Source: Comamonas sp. lk
GTDB lineage: Bacteria; Pseudomonadota; Gammaproteobacteria; Burkholderiales; Burkholderiaceae_C
DNA: 6,184 nt
Assembly: GCA_945898105.1 (NCBI GenBank)
Contig: CAMDHL010000139.1
Location: forward strand, 1-6,184
Direction of reading: 5' to 3'
The position numbers were made by a program, and so were the translations under genes. Under the pieces are notes generated by a model that did not search any database, was not told the origin of the DNA, and was given only the letters and a program-made list of their open reading frames with translations. The stretch's first letter is position 1. Every line of letters starts with the position of its first letter. Positions 5,820 to 6,184 of the stretch are shown here, piece after piece.

Positions 5820-6184
5820 TTGATTGTGCCGGCATTGATTTACCAAGGCTTGCGCGCGCTGGGCCAGCACCCGCGCCATAGCGCATTGTTGGCAGCTTTG
5901 GTCTTGCTGCACGCGGTGGTTGGCGGCTACATCGGTTTGTCGGTGGACGAGGCGCATTACCTTTTGTACGCCTACCACCCGGCGCTGAGTTATTTTGACC
6001 ATCCCCCTTTGGTTGGTTGGGTGCAATGGCCTTTGGTGACGTTGGATGCGCCGGTGGTCTTCTTACGCTGAGTGCCCGGACTTTTGTGGCTGGGCACGGT
6101 GTTGGCCGTATACCGGCTTGCCGAGTACCTACAAGGCGCCAGCAATTTTGGCCACGCAGGCGATGCCGGTTTGTGGGCGCTGGC
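5820..6184 (+). pseudogene. Glycosyltransferase family 39-like membrane protein, interrupted by in-frame TGA; 3' end outside window
   Basis: The N-terminal part resembles GT-C fold glycosyltransferases of the ArnT/PMT (GT39) group, inner-membrane enzymes that transfer sugars from polyprenyl-phosphate donors. After a first hydrophobic helix (ALLAALVLLHAVVGGYIGL, about residues 22-40) comes the characteristic periplasmic-loop stretch SVDEAHYLLYAYHPALSYFD (41-60), containing the acidic DE pair expected for catalysis, then HPPLVGWVQWPL. The frame meets TGA at 6069-6071 after VVFLR. It continues in the same phase as VPGLLWLGTVLAVYRLAEYL, a typical second helix, to the window edge without another stop. 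One nonsense codon therefore separates two parts of one protein; the absence of a frame change points to a point mutation or base-calling error. The start is uncertain: TTG 5820 or GTG 5826, with an in-frame TGA upstream at 5811 and only a weak GAG-like binding site. The upstream fragment alone (83 aa) would be non-functional. The donor and acceptor sugars cannot be inferred. Confidence 0.7.

Noticed and set aside
6066..6077. Recoded TGA (selenocysteine or programmed read-through) in the glycosyltransferase gene
   Set aside because: The family has no known Sec at this membrane-helix boundary, and no SECIS-like hairpin was evident in the bases just after the TGA. A point mutation or sequencing error is simpler.
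4019..6173. Exact 16-nt direct repeat AGGCGATGCCGGTTTG at 4019-4034 (benE) and 6158-6173 (glycosyltransferase)
   Set aside because: Both copies encode GDAGL in frame within unrelated proteins with no flanking similarity. Shared codon preference and chance explain it better than a mobile or regulatory repeat.
1..6184. Mobile element, phage, CRISPR, toxin-antitoxin or defence system
   Set aside because: No transposase, integrase, array of repeats, or paired small toxin-antitoxin genes was seen. All well-supported genes belong to known metabolic or transport families.

Overview
The window is an ordinary-looking chromosomal segment of a moderately GC-rich proteobacterium. A betaproteobacterium of the Burkholderiales/Comamonadaceae kind (Rhodoferax- or Polaromonas-like) fits best. 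This rests on the proteobacterial 'ferrooxidans-type' glutamate-cysteine ligase (not the E. coli GshA family), the [10 protein letters not shown] variant of the Kup signature as I recall it from betaproteobacterial Kup proteins, and the general codon style. It is an inference from protein character, because no rRNA, tRNA or other taxonomic marker is present.

Layout. Four genes run on the + strand: gshA (3' part only, cut by the left edge, to 1229), kup (1344-3266), benE (3273-4481) and gshB (4569-5516). A small tautomerase gene lies on the - strand (5531-5722), convergent with gshB. A divergent + strand glycosyltransferase-39-type gene begins near 5820 and runs off the right edge. That last gene carries an in-frame TGA at 6069-6071, with the homologous reading frame continuing unchanged after it, so it is annotated as a probable pseudogene (or a sequencing error).

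How the genes relate. GshA and GshB perform the two ATP-dependent steps of glutathione synthesis (Glu + Cys to gamma-Glu-Cys, then + Gly to GSH). Here they flank two inner-membrane transporters: the Kup K+ uptake protein and a BenE-family symporter, usually described as benzoate/H+. The kup-benE junction is only 6 nt and benE has a GTG start with no evident Shine-Dalgarno, so those two are probably co-transcribed and translationally coupled. gshA-kup (114 nt) and benE-gshB (87 nt) are looser. gshB has its own good ribosome binding site, and a compound hairpin starts right after the benE stop. Glutathione and K+ are linked physiologically in proteobacteria through Kef efflux channels, but no Kef gene is present and a functional link here is speculative.

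Non-coding DNA is limited to short gaps (1230-1343, 4482-4568, 5517-5530, 5723-5819). No stretch over 300 bases lacks a gene. I saw no RNA genes, CRISPR, insertion sequences, attachment sites or origins. I found no convincing undescribed system. The points most worth a second look are the interrupted glycosyltransferase gene and the active-site substitutions in the tautomerase.
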